From NCBI GenBank assembly GCA_024867545.1, contig JANFNE010000025.1, forward strand, positions 372,001 through 436,000: a stretch of DNA of 64,000 nucleotides, written 5' to 3'. Origin of the DNA: Phytopythium helicoides. Its lineage: Eukaryota; Oomycota; Peronosporomycetes; Pythiales; Pythiaceae. Made by a program: the position numbers and the translations under genes. The notes under the pieces were generated by a model. It worked only from the letters and a program-made list of their open reading frames with translations, was not told the origin of the DNA and searched no databases. This document shows positions 59,783 through 64,000 of this stretch, one piece after another (position 1 is the first letter of the stretch; every line of letters starts with the position of its first letter).

Positions 59783-61778
59783 ATGGCCGACCAGCTCCTG
59801 CGCGAGTCGAGGAGCGAGATGGAGGTGCCGCCCAGGGGCTCCACGTTCCGCAACAGCGAGATGACCAGCATGCTGCCCGGCAACAGCTACGCGGGCTTCG
59901 ACTCGTCCAGGAGACTGACAGAGATGGGCAACTCGGGCGTGCGCGGCAGCTTCGTCGGCAGCTCCAGAGGCACCATGACGGAGATGAAGCTCGTGGCCAT
60001 GGACCCCGAGGGAGCCGTGCCGGAGCGCAAGAGGGACTACAAGGGCCGCATCAGGGTGCGTTGCGTTAGGGGGTCCAACGTGCGCGTTGGGTAATAGAAG
60101 GGAGGCTCATGTGTTTTGTTTTTATGTGTGAGTAGACGTGGCCGGGAGTGCTGCTGTTCTTGCTGCTCGTGGGGGCGGCCGGCGCGCTCATCACCTACGG
60201 AGCCATGGAGGCGAGCGACCGCGCGTCCGTCAACAATGCGCGGTTCGAGAACGCCACCCAGAACGCTCGCAAGATCAAGGACGGAAAGACGGACGACGGC
60301 GAGATCATCTCGGACGATGGACAGGTGGGCAACCCCAAGTCGTACCCCGACATGGGCTGCGAGCTGCCCAACTACGTGAGCAAGGACCGCCAGATCTGGG
60401 CCGTCTCGTCCAACGGAACCGAGGTGCCATTCGGCATCAAGGGCGTCAACTGGTTCGGCATGGAGACGTATGTGTAGCGTGCCTTTGGTGATATCGTTCG
60501 CAGTTCCCCATGAGCTGACCTTTTTGGTTTTGATGCAGTGGTGTTGCCATCCCCTTCGGCCTGTGGGAGAACCAGGACAACGGCACGTCTGCGGTGAGAC
60601 TCTGGTGATTGGAAGGCCAATGTTTGATGCTCTTGCTGATAAATCGTGTGTTCCTAATGCAGTACGAGATCGCGGCTTTCCTGTCGCGCAACAAGTTCAA
60701 CAGTGTTCGTCTCCCGGTGTGCATCAAGAACATCCTGAATGACACGCCTCCCCAAAAGGACTTGATCAACCTCAACACCAACCGCGCCATCAACATCACG
60801 ACGTACATGTCGACGGTCAAGTCGATCGTCGAGGCGCTCGGATACCGCAAGATCTCCGTCATGATCAGTCTGCACACGCTCGATCCCAAGACGTCGGGTG
60901 GTGCCTGGTACAGCGACGCGCTCGACGTGACGGAGGATCAGTTCCTTGAGGCGGTTGACATGCTGACGAGCAACCTGTGCAGCCACAAGTACTGGAACAT
61001 TCTCGGTCTCGATCTCAAGAACGAGCCGTACCAGTGCACTTGGAACGGTGATGCTCCGGCGTGGAAGGATGGAGCGACGACTATCGGCAACCGCATGCTT
61101 GAGGGATGCCCGAACTGGATGGCGTTCGTCGAAGGTGTGGCAGACAGCCACCAGATCACGACCACGAACGGACGCTCTGGCACATGCTTCGACTGGTGGG
61201 GTGGAGGACTCGCCGACGCTGGAGACGACCCAGTCGAGTACAACGTGGAGAACAAGCTGGTGTGGGCACCCCACTACTACAACACGGCGGTGAACCCCGT
61301 GTGGTACTTGTACGCTTCGGGTGACGTTCAGGCCAACAACGCCATTTCCGACTATGTGGAGCTGGACGACGAGACGCTCAAGGCAAACGTCAAGCAGACG
61401 ATGGACGTCATGTTCGGGTACTTGACGACCGAGTCAACCGCCGCCATGGTCATGGGCGAGTTTGCCGGTTTGTACGCCAAGGATCTGCATCCGCTCAAGA
61501 CGACGATGCGGACGACCGATTTCACCATGGACATTATGATCGAGGATGGCTACGCCGGAGGGTACATGTGGTCGCTGAACCCCGAGAGTGCGTACCAGTA
61601 CAACCCGGCCGACACGTACGGCACGTTCACGGAGGGTCTGCTGTCGGACGACTGGCTCACGCCGAACGACCCATTCGTGGCGAGCATGGAGAAGCTGAAC
61701 AGTATCAAGGACCTCAAGATGACGCCGTGCTTCCCGATCGAGATCGAGGACTCGACGTCGGGTTCGTCGTCTGGGTAG
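59783..61778 (+). CDS. GH5 glycoside hydrolase with N-terminal membrane anchor, 4 exons
   Basis: Exons are 59783-60055, 60136-60467, 60539-60593 and 60663-61778; introns are 80, 71 and 69 bp, GT-AG. The product is 591 residues. A cytosolic N-terminus of about 90 residues ends YKGRIR and is followed by a single membrane helix (WPGVLLFLLLVGAAGALI), giving type II topology. The GH5 barrel starts at GIKGVNWFGMET. LGLDLKNEPYQCTW contains the acid/base Glu (about residue 341) and VMGEFAGLYA the nucleophile Glu (about 486). VWAPHYYNTAVNPVWY carries the conserved His-Tyr. GH5 enzymes of this type hydrolyse beta-glucans; a role in remodelling the oomycete's own cellulose/beta-1,3-glucan wall is likely but inferred. 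A paralogue follows at 62411. Confidence 0.9.
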
Positions 61779-62410
61779 ATCTATCTTCCCGTCTCTTCGG
61801 TCGTCGCTAGCGTACATTACTAGTTGGCCTTGAGCCAGCGACCCTGCTATATTATCAATGTGCGAGCGCGTTCTTTCTTTCTTTTGCATTCCTGGACTTG
61901 CAGTGCTGTTGGGATATAGAAACGTCCCCCTGGTTTGCTGTTCGACTAGCATTTCAAACACGACCCAAGTGATCAACCTCAAGTCTGGCCCACCAAAAAG
62001 TCGGAAAGAGAAGCCAAGCGAGAAGCACGTGACACCATTTCTCCAGTCCTCTTCAAGCTCTCCCTCGCGTAAGCAACTCCGCCAATCTCGCCAAGTTTGA
62101 AGCCAATCAAGTAAAGTATTGACGCGAGCTAACGTCCCGCATTCGCTGTCCGGCCGTTTCGTCCCACCTCTTCCCCCAATACTCAAACCAAGTCACTTCC
62201 GACTCTCGCACATAGCACGTCCAGACGTGGGGGTACCGCGCAGAAAGTCAGCAGCGTACCCCCGAATGCGTCCTCTACGGCACCTGCTCCTATACAAACG
62301 CGCACATCTTTTTTCCTCGCGCGTACCCCTCCCTTTCTCCTCCACCACGACGCCACAACGAGCAGCTCAAGACAACCATCGAGCCGACGAGGCCGACGCC
62401 CCCCATCGCC
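61779..62410. other. Intergenic region between GH5 genes
   Basis: About 0.63 kb; no gene is supported. Pyrimidine-rich sequence lies shortly before the ATG at 62411. Confidence 0.6.
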
Positions 62411-64000
62411 ATGGAGCGGCCCCCCGTGCGCTTCTCCGAGCCCGCGCAGTCCCCGTTCGACGACGGCCAGGTGCGTCTCGCGCTGCTGGAGGCGCAGATC
62501 CAGTTGGTGGCGCTAACGCAGCGGCAGGTGTGGCGGATCTCGACGCGCGCGGCGCCCGAGCGAGCCAGGAACGGCGCCAGCATGCGCTTCAGCGAGCCCG
62601 CGACGGCCTTCTCGACCGACAAGGAGCTGCTGCGCGGCCGCGCGAGCTGCCTGGACCCGCTCGCGCCCATTGTGGTCAAGAACGCGGCCGACGGAGAGAA
62701 GGCGAGCGACTACAAGGGCCAGTACAGGGTGAGCAAGCGCGCCGAGGGATTGGAGGGGACGGGTGCGAGCGAGGCTGACGGCGGTGGGGTGACAGATATG
62801 GCCGGGAGTGCTGCTGCTTGTGCTCATGGTCGTGGGAGCCACGTACGGCATCGTCACCAACGCCGAGACGGCGTACGAGGCGCGCGTCCAGAGGGCAGAG
62901 AACTACGAGCTCACCGTGCAGGGCTCGCGCGCTATCAAGGACAACAAGACCGAGGACAACATCGTCTCGGACGACGGCCAGGTCGGCAACCCAAAGTCGT
63001 ACGACCTAGACGTCAGTACGTTCCGCGCTGCCTGCTCGTTGAGGCGAGGAGAAATGCTGTACTCACGAAGATTTCTGTACGGAACACCAGCGTGTGAGCT
63101 ACCCGATTACCAGAGCAAGAACGGACAGATCGTCGCAGTCGCGGCCAATGGCACCGAGGTGCCGCTGCAGATCAAGGGCATCAACTGGTTCGGCATGGAG
63201 ACCAAGCTTGCCTCGCCCTTTGGTCTCTGGGAGAACCAGATGAACGGCACGACCGCCGTACGTGCTTCGCTGCTGTGGAGATCTGACCGCTTCTAGTTCG
63301 CTGATCTCATGTGATGTGCCGAACAGTACGAAATCGCGTCGTTCCTGTCGCGCAACAACTTTAACGCGGTGCGGATCCCCATTTCCGTGGAGAATGTGAA
63401 CAACAACAACCCGCCCATGGACGGCATCATCAATTTGTCGAGCAACCGCGCGCTCAACACGACGAATTTCATCTCGACACTGCAGTCGATCGTCAAGGCG
63501 CTAGCCTACCGCAAGATTGGCGTGCTCATCAGTATGCACACCCTCACAAATGCCAAGTCGGGCAACACATGGTTCGATGAATCCCTCGGTGTGACCCAGG
63601 ACGACTTTCTCGCGGCTGTGGGCACCGTGTCGTCAAACCTGTGTGGCGAAGACTACTGGAACGTCATGGGGCTGGACCTCAAGAACGAGCCGCAAGTCGC
63701 GACCTGGGGAACCGGCGACGACGACGATTTTGTGGTTGGCTGTGAGAAGATCGCCAATGTGATGCATACCAACTGCCCCAAGTGGATGGGCTTTGTCGAG
63801 GGTGTGGTCGGCTCGCACTCGATCACGCTGGACGGCACCAAGATGAGCTACTACGATTGGTGGGGTGGCGGTCTACAGAAGGCGGGTGACGCAAAGCCGC
63901 AGTTCACGATCGAGAACAAGCTCGTTTGGGCCCCGCATTACTACACGACTGCTGTGTCACCCCAGATGTACTTTTACGGCGATGGCACGACTTCAGACTA
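62411..64000 (+). CDS. GH5 glycoside hydrolase with N-terminal membrane anchor, paralogue, truncated by window edge
   Basis: Exons are 62411-62728, 62796-63015, 63091-63257 and 63327 to beyond the edge; introns are 67, 75 and 69 bp, GT-AG. The N-terminus MERPPVRFSEPAQSPFDDGQ is cytosolic, the membrane helix is WPGVLLLVLMVVGATYGIV, and the GH5 barrel starts at QIKGINWFGMET. MGLDLKNEPQVATW holds the acid/base Glu and VWAPHYYTTAVSPQMYFY the conserved His-Tyr. The nucleophile region is outside the window. Exons 2 and 3 together encode 129 residues, the same as exons 2 and 3 of gene 1, but the intron between them is at a different place. The 75-bp intron is stop-free and in frame, so its retention would insert 25 residues. 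Confidence 0.88.

Overview
The window looks like nuclear DNA of a plant-associated oomycete, most likely Phytophthora or a close relative. The evidence is: short introns of 46-81 bp with gtacgt/gtgagt-type donors, dense intron-poor genes on both strands, initiator-like elements close to the oomycete Inr consensus 40-70 bp upstream of several start codons, and oomycete-typical proteins (AA17 copper monooxygenase, PL3 pectate lyases, FYVE proteins with START-like regions, PH-FYVE lipid kinase, GH5 enzymes with an N-terminal membrane anchor). No rRNA, CRISPR array or intact transposon was seen.

Layout. 1-13.7 kb: a truncated copper amine oxidase, two tandem ethanolamine-permease-like APC transporters, two tandem secreted HAD phosphatases resembling phosphorylcholine phosphatase, and an iron-type alcohol dehydrogenase homologue. 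Together they could serve amine and phospholipid-headgroup salvage (inference). 14.3-24.5 kb: a START-like/FYVE protein, a TMEM198-like membrane protein, a kinesin-like protein whose motor domain has lost every nucleotide-binding motif, and a PH-FYVE-type PI4-kinase. 25.0-32.9 kb, all on the minus strand: a pectin-attack cluster of two PL3 pectate lyases and two AA17-type LPMO genes, one of which lacks all histidines in its catalytic domain. All four proteins end in a Ser/Thr-rich tail capped by a Cys-Arg-rich motif.

33.5-58.6 kb: four paralogues of a group II (SufS-like) cysteine desulfurase. One is on the minus strand at 33.5 kb. Three are in tandem on the plus strand at 50.9-57.7 kb, and the last of these runs into a TtcA-type tRNA thiolation domain. 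Between them lie a ChaC glutathione cyclotransferase, a duplicated EF-hand membrane protein, an Spp2/GPKOW-like G-patch splicing factor, a SANT-domain protein, a PA-isochorismatase fusion and an ankyrin-WW protein. 59.8-64.0 kb: two GH5 glycosidases with N-terminal membrane anchors, the second cut by the window edge.

Many conserved reading frames are interrupted by single-base slips. About twenty are +1 and three are -1, on both strands. They look like consensus errors rather than decay, so the broken genes are given as CDS spans with the slip positions stated. All exon boundaries were inferred by eye from splice signals, reading-frame continuity and family motifs.
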